From assembly GCF_014268595.2 (NCBI RefSeq), contig NZ_CP077091.1:3684001-3748000 (forward strand): a stretch of 64,000 nt of DNA, read 5' to 3'. Made by a program: the position numbers and the translations under genes. The first letter of the stretch is position 1. Every line of letters begins with the position of its first letter. Of this stretch, positions 1 to 8,414 are shown piece after piece. The stretch comes from Pseudomonas hamedanensis. Lineage in GTDB: Bacteria; Pseudomonadota; Gammaproteobacteria; Pseudomonadales; Pseudomonadaceae. The notes beneath the pieces are model-generated. The model had not been told where the DNA came from, did not search any database, and worked only from the letters and a program-made list of their open reading frames with translations.

Positions 1-121
1 TCGCAGCGTACTCATATCCCAACCCATTTTGGTTCGAAACTTCCCGCTTGAGCTGGCTCCGTGCCATACAAACGCGCGTCAAACGCCTGTTTCAGGCGCC
101 GAACGCTTCTTTTCGGAGCCT

Positions 122-137
122 TGGTTTGGTTTTTGCA
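122..137 (+). promoter_or_regulatory. weak sigma-54-like -24/-12 element upstream of ntrB
   Basis: The sequence TGGTTT-N5-TTGC has the exact GG/GC spacing of a sigma-54 promoter, but the -24 half departs from the consensus TGGCAC. It lies about 57 bases before the ntrB start in a T-rich stretch. A sigma-54 promoter would make sense for a nitrogen regulator, but this is inference from a partial match. Confidence 0.25.
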
Positions 138-193
138 TTTTCCTTTTATCAGCGCTTTGTTCTCGCGCACGCCTTGCTCCAAAAGGGGTCCAG

Positions 194-1279
194 ATGACCA
201 TAAGCGACGCAATCCACCGTTTGCTGCTCGACAACCTGACCACGGCGACCATCCTGCTCGATGCCGAACTGCGCCTTGAGTACATGAACCCGGCGGCAGA
301 AATGCTCCTGGCCGTGAGCGGCCAGCGCAGCCACGGACAATTCATCAGCGAGCTGTTTACCGAATCCCCCGAGGCGCTCAATTCTCTGCGCCAGGCCGTG
401 GAGCAGGCGCACCCGTTCACCAAGCGCGAAGCGATGCTCACTGCCCTTACCGGACAGACCCTGACGGTGGATTACGCGGTAACGCCGATCCTGAGTAACG
501 GCGCGACTTTGCTGCTGCTGGAAGTTCATCCCCGGGACCGCTTGCTGCGCATCACCAAAGAAGAGGCGCAACTGTCCAAGCAGGAAACCAGCAAGATGCT
601 GGTGCGCGGCCTCGCCCACGAAATCAAGAATCCGCTCGGCGGCATCCGTGGCGCCGCGCAACTGCTGGCCCGCGAGCTGCCGGAAGAAAGCCTGCGCGAC
701 TACACCAACGTGATCATCGAAGAGGCCGACCGTCTGCGCAATCTGGTCGACCGCATGCTCGGCTCGAACAAACTGCCGTCATTGGCAATGTGCAACGTCC
801 ACGAAGTGCTGGAGCGCGTCTGCCATCTGGTCGAAGCCGAAAGCCAAGGCTGCATCACCCTGGTGCGCGATTACGATCCAAGCATTCCCGACGTATTGAT
901 CGACCGCGAACAGATGATCCAGGCCGTTTTGAATATCGTGCGCAACGCCATGCAGGCGATCAGCAGCCAGAACGAACTGCGCCTGGGCCGCATCAGTCTG
1001 CGCACCCGCGCCATGCGCCAGTTCACCATTGGCCACATCCGCCATCGTCTGGTGACCAAGATCGAGATTATCGACAACGGCCCGGGCATCCCGGCGGAAC
1101 TGCAGGAAACCATTTTCTTTCCGATGGTCAGCGGTCGTCCGGACGGTACCGGGCTGGGCCTGGCCATTACCCAGAACATCATCAGTCAGCACCAGGGCCT
1201 GATCGAGTGTGAGAGCCATCCAGGCCACACCACCTTCTCGATCTTTCTGCCACTGGAACAAGGAGCCACATCGACATGA
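194..1279 (+). CDS. ntrB: nitrogen regulation sensor kinase NtrB (GlnL)
   Basis: Cytoplasmic histidine kinase/phosphatase that sets the phosphorylation of NtrC according to nitrogen status, in the known family through the PII protein. The 361-residue protein has a PAS sensor (about residues 7-115), an H-box with the phospho-acceptor His near residue 142 (GLAHEIKNPLGG), and a HATPase domain with DNGPGIP and GTGLGLAI boxes. The reading frame is open from base 29, but the ATG at 194 gives the usual NtrB N-terminus and length. The end overlaps ntrC by four bases (ATGA), pointing to translational coupling. Confidence 0.96.
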   Translation: MTISDAIHRLLLDNLTTATILLDAELRLEYMNPAAEMLLAVSGQRSHGQFISELFTESPEALNSLRQAVEQAHPFTKREAMLTALTGQTLTVDYAVTPILSNGATLLLLEVHPRDRLLRITKEEAQLSKQETSKMLVRGLAHEIKNPLGGIRGAAQLLARELPEESLRDYTNVIIEEADRLRNLVDRMLGSNKLPSLAMCNVHEVLERVCHLVEAESQGCITLVRDYDPSIPDVLIDREQMIQAVLNIVRNAMQAISSQNELRLGRISLRTRAMRQFTIGHIRHRLVTKIEIIDNGPGIPAELQETIFFPMVSGRPDGTGLGLAITQNIISQHQGLIECESHPGHTTFSIFLPLEQGATST

Positions 1280-2712
1280 GCCGTAGTGAAACCGTGTGGA
1301 TCGTCGATGACGACCGTTCTATCCGTTGGGTTCTGGAAAAGGCCTTGCAGCAGGAAGGCATGACCACCCAGAGTTTCGACAGCGCCGACGGCGTGATGAG
1401 TCGCCTGGCCCGGCAGCAGCCGGACGTGATTATTTCCGACATTCGCATGCCGGGTGCCAGTGGCCTGGACCTGCTGGCGCGGATCCGCGAGCAGCATCCA
1501 CGGTTGCCGGTGATTATCATGACCGCGCACTCCGATCTGGACAGCGCTGTCGCTTCCTATCAGGGCGGCGCCTTCGAATACCTGCCCAAGCCCTTCGACG
1601 TGGATGAAGCGGTGTCGCTGGTCAAACGCGCCAACCAGCACGCGCAGGAGCAGCAAGGCCTGGAAGTCGTGCCCGCGCTGACCCGCACCCCGGAGATCAT
1701 CGGCGAAGCGCCGGCGATGCAGGAAGTGTTTCGCGCCATCGGCCGCTTGAGCCACTCCAACATTACCGTGCTGATCAACGGCGAATCCGGCACCGGTAAA
1801 GAACTGGTTGCCCACGCCCTGCATCGTCACAGCCCGCGCGCGGCCTCGCCGTTCATCGCGCTGAACATGGCGGCGATTCCCAAGGACTTGATGGAGTCGG
1901 AGCTGTTCGGCCACGAGAAAGGCGCGTTCACCGGCGCGGCAAATCTGCGCCGCGGACGCTTCGAACAGGCTGACGGCGGCACGCTGTTCCTCGACGAAAT
2001 TGGTGACATGCCCGCCGACACCCAGACGCGCCTGCTGCGGGTGCTGGCTGATGGCGAGTTCTATCGCGTCGGCGGTCATGTCCCGGTCAAGGTCGATGTG
2101 CGCATCATCGCGGCGACGCACCAGAATCTGGAAACCCTGGTTCACGCCGGGAAATTCCGTGAGGACTTGTTCCACCGCCTCAACGTGATCCGCATCCATA
2201 TCCCGCGCCTGTCTGATCGTCGCGAAGACATCCCGACCCTGGCCAAACACTTCCTCAGCCGCGCCGCGCAGGAGCTGGCGGTCGAGCCGAAGCTGCTGAA
2301 AAGCGAAACCGAGGAATACCTGAAAAACCTGCCGTGGGGCGGCAACGTACGGCAGTTGGAGAATACTTGCCGCTGGATCACGGTGATGGCTTCCGGACGC
2401 GAAGTGCATATCAGCGACCTGCCGCCGGAACTGCTCAACCTGCCACAGGACTCGGCCCCGGTGACCAACTGGGAGCAGGCGCTACGCCAGTGGGCCGACC
2501 AGGCCCTGGCCCGCGGCCAGTCCAGTCTGCTCGACAGCGCAGTGCCGGCCTTCGAACGGATCATGATCGAGACGGCGCTGAAGCACACCGCCGGGCGTCG
2601 GCGTGATGCTGCGGTGCTGCTGGGTTGGGGGCGTAACACCCTGACGCGCAAGATCAAGGAACTGGGCATGAAGGTTGATGGTGGGGATGATGATGAGGGG
2701 GAAGAGGGTTAA
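1276..2712 (+). CDS. ntrC: nitrogen regulation response regulator NtrC (GlnG)
   Basis: Sigma-54-dependent activator of nitrogen assimilation genes, phosphorylated by NtrB. The 478-residue protein has a receiver domain with phospho-acceptor Asp55 (SDIRMPG), an AAA+ domain with Walker A GESGTGKE near residue 170, the sigma-54 contact loop GAFTGA, and a C-terminal Fis-type helix-turn-helix near residues 425-465 (RRRDAAVLLGWGRNTLTRKI). Length and architecture match the family. It starts inside the ntrB stop codon, so both genes form one operon. The last residues are acidic (GGDDDEGEEG). Confidence 0.97.
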   Translation: MSRSETVWIVDDDRSIRWVLEKALQQEGMTTQSFDSADGVMSRLARQQPDVIISDIRMPGASGLDLLARIREQHPRLPVIIMTAHSDLDSAVASYQGGAFEYLPKPFDVDEAVSLVKRANQHAQEQQGLEVVPALTRTPEIIGEAPAMQEVFRAIGRLSHSNITVLINGESGTGKELVAHALHRHSPRAASPFIALNMAAIPKDLMESELFGHEKGAFTGAANLRRGRFEQADGGTLFLDEIGDMPADTQTRLLRVLADGEFYRVGGHVPVKVDVRIIAATHQNLETLVHAGKFREDLFHRLNVIRIHIPRLSDRREDIPTLAKHFLSRAAQELAVEPKLLKSETEEYLKNLPWGGNVRQLENTCRWITVMASGREVHISDLPPELLNLPQDSAPVTNWEQALRQWADQALARGQSSLLDSAVPAFERIMIETALKHTAGRRRDAAVLLGWGRNTLTRKIKELGMKVDGGDDDEGEEG

Positions 2713-2740
2713 TCCGCCTACATTACACCCGGTAGCTCCT

Positions 2741-2827
2741 GTGGGAGCGGGCTTGCTCGCGAATGCGGTGGGTCATTGAAATATAAGGTGACTGACACGA
2801 CGCCTTCGCGAGCAAGCCCGCTCCCAC
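2741..2827. repeat. inverted REP pair, GTGGGAGCGGGCTTGCTCGC type
   Basis: Two copies of a Pseudomonas REP core face each other across a short spacer, so the unit can fold into a long cruciform. It sits just after ntrC. The same core recurs at 6933 and 62728. REP units of this kind are common between genes in P. fluorescens and may affect mRNA ends. Confidence 0.85.
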
Positions 2828-2933
2828 ATTTGTTTCCGGTGCACCGCAGCAAGGCACGATGAACCGTAATCGCGCACAGCATTACTGCCAGAGTTCTCGG
2901 CAAGCCCCTGGGTATTCCCACGCGCAATAAATA

Positions 2934-2966
2934 CGAAAGCCCCGGATTCCGGGGCTTTCGTTTTGG
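2934..2966. terminator. strong hairpin with T-rich tail
   Basis: A perfect GC-rich palindrome (CGAAAGCCCCGG / CCGGGGCTTTCG, with a tiny loop) followed by GTTTTG. It could end transcripts from ntrC or from the minus strand. No RNA gene was recognised immediately upstream. Confidence 0.7.
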
Positions 2967-3053
2967 CGATGCGATTTTTTGTTTCCGCAGATTTAAACCT
3001 GGCACGCCCCCTGCAATACCTCTCACAGGTGATTCGTTTCACCACCCGTTTCG

Positions 3054-3245
3054 GGGACCTTGGTACAGGCAGGCCGGGGATTCCCCTCTTTACACCGGGT
3101 CGCACCGCCGCGCGATGCGTCCACCCTTTTGGGATCCTTGGTACAGGCAGGCCGGGGGTTCCCTCTTTATACCGGGCTAACGCGGCAAGCGAAGCCCACT
3201 TTTTTGGGAACCCTGATACAGGCAGGTCAGGGATTCCCGCTTTTT
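3054..3245. repeat. three imperfect tandem repeats, period about 76 bases
   Basis: Three units begin at about 3054, 3131 and 3206. Each starts GGGA(C/T/A)CC and shares a core TACAGGCAGG(C/T)C(G/A)GGG(A/G)TTCCC, with a more variable second half rich in CG and ending in a T run. Units one and two also share CCTTGGTACAGGC and CCGGG. The block lies directly downstream of the stop of the LRR gene. In one plus-strand frame it reads as a repeating TGRPG(I/V)P peptide, but there is no ribosome site or known family. Confidence 0.75.
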
Positions 3246-3264
3246 CATCGCCGTTCGCGCCACG

Positions 3265-5733
3265 TTAATCAAACCGTGGCCGCTTGGGCAAATGATGCAA
3301 GGGCTGGTGTTGCGCCGTTGGGTCAAATTTTCTTGTTTCCTCTTCGAGCCTTTCCAGCATTCTCCCTGGACTGGGCTCAGCGAACGCGATTTCTCGCAAA
3401 GTTTCTTGCTCACCCATACTTGCCTTTTCGAAATGCTCAAGAAAGGACCAGACTCGGCGCTGCAAAAGTGCGCGCTCGACGAGGAACTCAGGCGTACGGA
3501 TCAGATCCCTGATTTTTTTCATCATCGCAATGTTCGTCTGGTGGGTCAGCGAGCCCCAAAGGGCAATTTTCGCGGCGTGTTGCGCCTGTGGAATATTGCG
3601 CATCCAATGATCGATCACCAGATCGTGCGAGGATTTTCCCAACCAGAAATCTTTACCTGTTTGCCGACGTGCAGCGATTAACCGCCGAAAAGAGGCAGGG
3701 TCAGAAATCAGCGCGCCGGTCAGATCCAGCTCTGTTCTGAGTTCAACGGTTTCGGGGATAGATCTGATCAGGCTATTGGCCAGATCCAAACGTGTCCTGG
3801 GAATTTCGGGTGTCACGCCGTCCGGGAAGCTATTTATCCGAGTACGGCTAAGATCGACTTCCAGCAACGCCGTCATTCCCTGCAATGAGGGTGCTATCGC
3901 AAGCGGAGTTTGCGATAAGTTCAATATCTCAAGTCGCGACGGACCGTTCTGCAAACCGAGCCCGAGCGGTGGCGCGGATATGTCGGTATAGGACAGATCC
4001 AATATTCGCAAATCGGACATGTGGGTGACATCAGGCGCATGGCGCAATTCAGGATTATGGTAAAGATCAAGCACCTGTAACCGAGACGCTGCGGGCGCAT
4101 CACCCAGTCCGAGAGGCACAAAGAGCAAATCACAAGAACGCGCGCGCAAGACGCGCAACTCGGTCATTCCCTGCACAGAAAGAGTCGGCCAAATACTGCA
4201 GTTCGTCAGGCTCAACTCCTGCAAGCGGGTCAACCGCGTGAAATGTTCAGAATTGGCCGGCAGCAAGAGCCGGCTGTCCTGCATCATCAATACGCTCAAC
4301 GCAGGAAGTTTATTGATCTCGGCAAACAGCTCTTGGCTCTTGCCCCTGAATCCGCGCACGTCGAGGGATTCAATGTGGGAAAACATCGAGAATAAATTTT
4401 CCAGACTTCTCGAGGGGCTGCCCTCCAGGCGAAGAGAGACAATGGATTCAAGTCGAATCGAAAAACCCGGTAGCGCCAGATTCCCTCGACTTCCCAAGTC
4501 AAGTTCCAACTTGAAGCCGACCAGCCGCCCCTCACGGTAGACTTTCTCCGAACTCTCTCCCTGCCACTTGTACAGCCGGCGTATCTTGGCACCTATTGCC
4601 AGTCGCCGACTACGCTCTGCATCATCCTTGCCCTTATAACCCGCCTCCCAAGCCGTAACCTCACGGTTCAGTTGAGGAAACTCAAGCTGGAGCCGCTTCA
4701 GTTCCACCTCTGCGTCGGCCGCTTCACCAAATAGCGCAATGAAATCATCGGCATGCTGATCCGTCACGTCTGCAAAGTAGCGTTTGACCTGCGCCCGCGT
4801 GGCCGCGACAACGACCGGCGCTTGCCCACCCGAGGGTGCCGCGCCGGTGAGCCAGGGGCGATGAAAGTTGAACGGGTTGGCATCTGCCGGGGCATTGCCG
4901 TCCGCGCCGCCGCGCAAACCTGTGAGGATGCAAACCCAGGTGTTCCGCTCGTTCCGGGTGATGGCAAGGGTTTCACCGCTACGGCTGGCGCGGTAAATAT
5001 TCGCGCTGTCTGTGGCGACGGGGTCCTCGGGATGAACCAGACGCCAAGTCTTGTATTCCGGGCGGGACGCATCAAGATCCTGCATCACCTGATACGCCTG
5101 TTCATTGATGGCCACATAGAGCTTGCCATCGTGTCGTATCACGCCGTCGCTGCCCGGTTCTGCACCACTGACATCCACTCCGGTACGAAAGGCTTGCAAG
5201 TTTGCGTCGGTCAGAGGATTGGTGCGTGCATTGAAGTCGCTGTGCGGATGCCAGATGCCGCTCTCGATATCACGCAGCAACCATGGGCCGGAGGGCAGCA
5301 ACTCGCTGGGAAGTCGTGCGCGATACAACCCCGTGTCCAGGTCCACCCCGACAAGAACGATGCCACCGTCAGGCACCTCCACATACTGGCGATTTCTGTG
5401 CACCCTGAAACCTTCGCTGTCGGCATCCGGCAGTCCGGTCGCTGACTCCAGCCTGTAATGCTCAAGCGACCTGTATTTGAAGAGAAGGGTTTCAGCAGGC
5501 CGCGGCTGCGGGCGACCTTCGACCATCGGTGTCCGCAAGATCGTATCCCGGCCTGCATCATCGCCGAGCGAGGTGCTTCGCAGCTTCGAATCATCGACAC
5601 GAACCGAAGAGGCCGTGCCATCGCGGCCGGGCGTGCCAGCCGGTGAAAAATCCTTGTCCGGATTTCGGTTCGAGTGGGTGTAAACCTCCGTATCCACGCG
5701 GGTGCTGCCACCGCGAGGTGGTTTTACTGGCAT
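3265..5733 (-). CDS. large leucine-rich-repeat protein, effector-like, without NEL catalytic domain
   Basis: An 822-residue protein of unknown role. The N-terminal 400 residues resemble the dermonecrotic-toxin/NEL effector-like proteins of fluorescent pseudomonads (YVEVPDGGIVLVGVDLDTG; WHPHSDF). About residues 430-720 hold leucine-rich repeats (LQVLDLYHNPEL, LRILDLSYTDI, LEILNLSQTPL). A short helical tail follows, ending FDPTAQHQPLHHLPKRPRFD. Related proteins often continue into a NEL E3 ubiquitin ligase domain with a catalytic Cys; none is visible here. The frame is open to 5880, but the ATG at 5733 has AAGGA about 8 bases upstream and gives the start MPVKPPRGG. No signal peptide is seen. 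The function is inferred from resemblance only. Confidence 0.72.
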   Translation of the reverse strand: MPVKPPRGGSTRVDTEVYTHSNRNPDKDFSPAGTPGRDGTASSVRVDDSKLRSTSLGDDAGRDTILRTPMVEGRPQPRPAETLLFKYRSLEHYRLESATGLPDADSEGFRVHRNRQYVEVPDGGIVLVGVDLDTGLYRARLPSELLPSGPWLLRDIESGIWHPHSDFNARTNPLTDANLQAFRTGVDVSGAEPGSDGVIRHDGKLYVAINEQAYQVMQDLDASRPEYKTWRLVHPEDPVATDSANIYRASRSGETLAITRNERNTWVCILTGLRGGADGNAPADANPFNFHRPWLTGAAPSGGQAPVVVAATRAQVKRYFADVTDQHADDFIALFGEAADAEVELKRLQLEFPQLNREVTAWEAGYKGKDDAERSRRLAIGAKIRRLYKWQGESSEKVYREGRLVGFKLELDLGSRGNLALPGFSIRLESIVSLRLEGSPSRSLENLFSMFSHIESLDVRGFRGKSQELFAEINKLPALSVLMMQDSRLLLPANSEHFTRLTRLQELSLTNCSIWPTLSVQGMTELRVLRARSCDLLFVPLGLGDAPAASRLQVLDLYHNPELRHAPDVTHMSDLRILDLSYTDISAPPLGLGLQNGPSRLEILNLSQTPLAIAPSLQGMTALLEVDLSRTRINSFPDGVTPEIPRTRLDLANSLIRSIPETVELRTELDLTGALISDPASFRRLIAARRQTGKDFWLGKSSHDLVIDHWMRNIPQAQHAAKIALWGSLTHQTNIAMMKKIRDLIRTPEFLVERALLQRRVWSFLEHFEKASMGEQETLREIAFAEPSPGRMLERLEEETRKFDPTAQHQPLHHLPKRPRFD

Positions 5734-5919
5734 ATTTCCATCCTTGAAAAGTCGCCCCTTGCATTCGTGCAAGAGACGATGGGTATTGGCATCCTGCCGC
5801 TTGAAGGGGCGAACGATAGCGTGCGCGAGCCTCGAATGGAGGTCGGAAAGATGGATAGTATCCGTGGGAAACAACGCCAAAGAGCGTCGGAGCGGACGGC
5901 GGTTAGGGGAACACCCTGC

Positions 5920-6360
5920 CTAGCGCTCTTGTAGGCGGATTTCCAGCCGCCAGCGATCATCGACTTCGCTGCCGGCCCAGTCACCCTGCAGCGGTCGTGC
6001 CGCCAGCACCGTCAGCAATAATCCGCCATCGCTTTTGCGCGCGCGCCAGTTCACGTCCTTGCCGTTGAGCCTGAGCTGGCCTTTTTGCGCCCGGCCCTCA
6101 GCCTGAAACAGTAATGCGATGGTGCCGTCGATGATTTCACCATGCAGTTTCGGTTCGTTGTTGAACCACACCACCAGGCCGCCATCGGTGACCTCAACCT
6201 GCTCCAGCACGCTCGGATCCGGCGTGGTCAGACGGCCGATCATCAAACCGACCATCAAACCGAAAATCGCCAGGGAACCGATCACTCGCGGGAATAGTTT
6301 CGAACGCCAGTCCGCTTGCGGCGTAGAATGCGCGTCATCTTTACCTTCGGAGCCGTGCAT
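5920..6360 (-). CDS. conserved hypothetical single-pass membrane protein
   Basis: A 146-residue protein with one hydrophobic segment near residues 25-43 (VIGSLAIFGLMVGLMIG), preceded by basic residues, and a soluble C-terminal half that is probably periplasmic. No family was recognised. Its ATG shares the CATG palindrome with the trmL start on the other strand, so the two genes are divergent with overlapping start codons. AAGGA lies about 11 bases upstream. The coding strand looks normal for this genome. Confidence 0.7.
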   Translation of the reverse strand: MHGSEGKDDAHSTPQADWRSKLFPRVIGSLAIFGLMVGLMIGRLTTPDPSVLEQVEVTDGGLVVWFNNEPKLHGEIIDGTIALLFQAEGRAQKGQLRLNGKDVNWRARKSDGGLLLTVLAARPLQGDWAGSEVDDRWRLEIRLQER

Positions 6361-6814
6361 GTTTCACGTCATCCTTTTTCAACCAGAAATTCCGCCGAAC
6401 ACCGGCAACGTTATCAGGCTGTGCGCCAACAGTGGCTGCCACCTGCATTTGATCGAACCGCTGGGGTTCGAGATGGACGACAAGCGCTTGCGCCGCGCCG
6501 GTCTCGACTATCACGAATATGCCACGTTGCAGCGTCATGCTGATCTGGCCAGTTGCCTGGAAAGCCTGGGCAATCCACGGCTGTTCGCCTTCACGACCAA
6601 GGGTTCGCGGCCGTTTCATGATGCTGCGTTCGTGCCTGGCGATGCGTTTTTGTTTGGCCCGGAAAGCCGTGGCTTGCCAGGGGACGTTCTCGACGCCTTG
6701 CCTGCCGAACAGCGCCTGCGCTTGCCAATGCGAGAGGGGTGCCGCAGCCTGAACCTGTCCAACACCGTGGCGGTTGCCGTGTACGAAGCGTGGCGCCAGA
6801 ACGACTTCAAATAA
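6359..6814 (+). CDS. trmL: tRNA (cytidine/uridine(34)-2'-O)-methyltransferase TrmL
   Basis: SPOUT-class methyltransferase that modifies the ribose of the wobble base in certain leucine tRNAs. The 151-residue protein has all three SPOUT motifs: NTGNVIRLCANSG near residue 14, GPESRGLP near residue 101 and SLNLSNTVAVAVYEAW near the end. These form the knotted S-adenosylmethionine site. The ATG at 6359 is preceded by CGGAG and gives the usual family length. The longer frame upstream overlaps the divergent gene and is rejected. Confidence 0.95.
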   Translation: MFHVILFQPEIPPNTGNVIRLCANSGCHLHLIEPLGFEMDDKRLRRAGLDYHEYATLQRHADLASCLESLGNPRLFAFTTKGSRPFHDAAFVPGDAFLFGPESRGLPGDVLDALPAEQRLRLPMREGCRSLNLSNTVAVAVYEAWRQNDFK

Positions 6815-6821
6815 CCACCAC

Positions 6822-6926
6822 TGATCGTTCCCACGCTCTGCGTGGGAATGCAGCCCGTGACGCTCCGCGTCACTGGACGCGGAGCGTCCCTTGAGGCATT
6901 CCCACGCGGGAGCGTGGGAACGATCA
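6822..6926. repeat. composite hairpin repeat, GATCGTTCCCACGC type
   Basis: Long inverted repeat whose ends are TGATCGTTCCCACGC and its complement, enclosing smaller hairpins built on CGTGGGAATG and GACGCTCCGCGTC. This repeat family is common between genes in fluorescent pseudomonads. It follows trmL directly and may act as its terminator. Confidence 0.8.
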
Positions 6927-6932
6927 GCAAAT

Positions 6933-7020
6933 GTGGGAGCGGGCTTGCTCGCGAATGCAGAGTGTCAGATGACATCAATGTCGCCTGACACACCGTATTC
7001 GCGAGCAAGCCCGCTCCCAC
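6933..7020. repeat. inverted REP pair, GTGGGAGCGGGCTTGCTCGC type
   Basis: Second copy of the REP pair seen at 2741, with the same 20-base core in both orientations and a different spacer. It lies between the convergent genes trmL and secB, immediately after the composite hairpin. Confidence 0.85.
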
Positions 7021-7048
7021 ATTGGACTTGCGTCAACACATCGACCGA

Positions 7049-7534
7049 TTATTGAACGGTCGGGGTCTCGCCGCTTTCCTGCATGCGCTGCAGCTCTTGC
7101 GCGTACAGGGCGTCGAAGTTTACTGGGGCCAGCATCAGCGCCGGGAACGAACCGCGGGTCACCAGGCTGTCCAGGGTTTCACGCGCATACGGGAACAGGA
7201 TGTTCGGGCAGAACGCGCCCAGGGTGTGGCTCATCGAAGCCGCGTCCAGGTTCTTGATCAGGAAGATACCGGCCTGTTGCACTTCTGCGATGAAGGCGAC
7301 TTCTTCACCGTTTTTCACGGTCACCGACAAGGTCAGCACGACTTCGTAGAAATCGCCTTCCAGCGCTTTCTGACGAGTGTTCAGATCCAGGCCGACCGCC
7401 GGGTCCCACTGCTGGCGGAAGATCGCCGGGCTTTTCGGGGCTTCGAAGGACAGGTCGCGTACGTAGATGCGCTGCAAGGAGAATTGCGGTGCGGTTTCTT
7501 CTTCGCTGGCTGCAGTGTTCTGTTGGTCAGTCAT
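7049..7534 (-). CDS. secB: protein-export chaperone SecB
   Basis: Cytoplasmic tetrameric chaperone that holds preproteins unfolded and delivers them to SecA. The 161-residue sequence is a typical SecB, with [16 protein letters not shown] near the N-terminus and the conserved stretch [36 protein letters not shown], here given only by its ends at about residues 108-143. The tail is acidic and variable, as usual. It is the last gene of a minus-strand group with the glutaredoxin and rhodanese genes, a neighbourhood also known in enterobacteria. Confidence 0.97.
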   Translation of the reverse strand: MTDQQNTAASEEETAPQFSLQRIYVRDLSFEAPKSPAIFRQQWDPAVGLDLNTRQKALEGDFYEVVLTLSVTVKNGEEVAFIAEVQQAGIFLIKNLDAASMSHTLGAFCPNILFPYARETLDSLVTRGSFPALMLAPVNFDALYAQELQRMQESGETPTVQ

Positions 7535-7591
7535 CTCAGATCCTTATCGATCTTGGGTCTTTTAGGGAGTGCTGTACGTGGGTGCAGCCGT

Positions 7592-7846
7592 TCAGGCCTT
7601 GAGCAGCGCGTCGAGTTTGCCGGCGCGCTCCAGGGCGTATAAATCATCACAACCGCCGATGTGCTGGCTGCCGATCCAGATCTGCGGCACGGACGTGCGC
7701 CCGGCCTTTTTGGTCATTTCGGCGCGCAGCTGCGGCTTGCCATCGACCTTGATCTCTTCGAAAGCCACGCCTTTGCTGAGGAGCAGAGACTTGGCTCGGG
7801 AGCAGTAAGGGCAGTAATCGCTGGAGTAGACGACGACATCTTTCAT
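7592..7846 (-). CDS. grxC: glutaredoxin 3
   Basis: Small glutathione-dependent disulfide reductase. The 84-residue protein carries the active site CPYC at residues 12-15 (SSDYCPYCSRA), the TSVPQIWIG cis-proline segment and the HIGGCDDL glutathione-binding motif. The length is normal for GrxC. It starts one base after the rhodanese gene stop, so the pair is probably co-transcribed, followed by secB. Confidence 0.96.
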   Translation of the reverse strand: MKDVVVYSSDYCPYCSRAKSLLLSKGVAFEEIKVDGKPQLRAEMTKKAGRTSVPQIWIGSQHIGGCDDLYALERAGKLDALLKA

Positions 7847-7847
7847 A

Positions 7848-8261
7848 TCACTTCACCAATGGCAGGTTGTCGCCTTTCCAGCTGGAAATCCCGCCGGACA
7901 GCTTGGCGGCGGTGAAACCGGACTTCATCAACTCGCGGGCGTGGGTACCGGCGGTCTGACCGAGGGCATCAACCAGAATGATGGTCTTGGCCTTGTGCTT
8001 TTCCAGCTCGGCAACGCGGGCAGTCAGTTTGTCGTGGGGAATGTTCAGCGCGCCAACGATGTGGCCAGCGGCGTAATCCTTGACGGGACGGATGTCCACC
8101 ACCACGCCTGCATCTTTATTGACCAGCGCGGTCAGCTCGCCGGTGCTCAGGCTTTTACCGCCGCCCTGCATCGTGTGCGCCAGCAACAGAGCCAGCAGTA
8201 CGACGAAGATACCGACAAGAATGTAGTGGTTAGTGGCAAATTCAATCAGGTGAGCAACCAT
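7848..8261 (-). CDS. membrane-anchored rhodanese-like protein (YibN type)
   Basis: A 137-residue protein with an N-terminal transmembrane segment (YILVGIFVVLLALLLAHTM) followed by one rhodanese domain. The domain has the expected VVDIRPVKDYAAGHIVGALNIP start and GGISSWKGDNLP end. The position of the catalytic Cys reads LVDALGQTAGTHAREL with no Cys, so it is probably not a thiosulfate sulfurtransferase and may bind or sense instead. The start at 8261 gives the MVAHLIEF N-terminus. The reverse frame is open further upstream. It heads the group yibN-grxC-secB. Confidence 0.88.
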   Translation of the reverse strand: MVAHLIEFATNHYILVGIFVVLLALLLAHTMQGGGKSLSTGELTALVNKDAGVVVDIRPVKDYAAGHIVGALNIPHDKLTARVAELEKHKAKTIILVDALGQTAGTHARELMKSGFTAAKLSGGISSWKGDNLPLVK

Positions 8262-8414
8262 CGAAGGAGGTTCCAGGGCGTTAAAATGTCGGCCAGTATA
8301 CACAGCCACTATGGTCGGCCAAACCCCGTCCGGCGGTGACGCGGTCGGAACTTCGCTTTAAACTCCAACTCCGTTTTGCATCGCCCTCTTCTTTATTAGC
8401 CACGAGTGGATTCC

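Larger units (their letters stand above)
2713..3264. other. intergenic region between ntrC and the LRR gene
   Basis: About 550 bases without a convincing gene. It holds the REP pair, the hairpin at 2934 and the tandem repeat at 3054. The short open frames here are explained by the repeats and have no recognisable domain. Confidence 0.7.

Noticed and set aside
1186..2409. Open frame of 407 codons antisense to ntrC
   Set aside because: A mirror of ntrC codons; no domain.
3054..3245. CRISPR array
   Set aside because: Only three units with unequal, non-unique spacers and no cas genes. It is a tandem repeat.
2963..3268. Repeat protein encoded by the tandem repeat
   Set aside because: The repeating TGRPG(I/V)P peptide follows from the DNA repeat; no start signal or conservation is visible.
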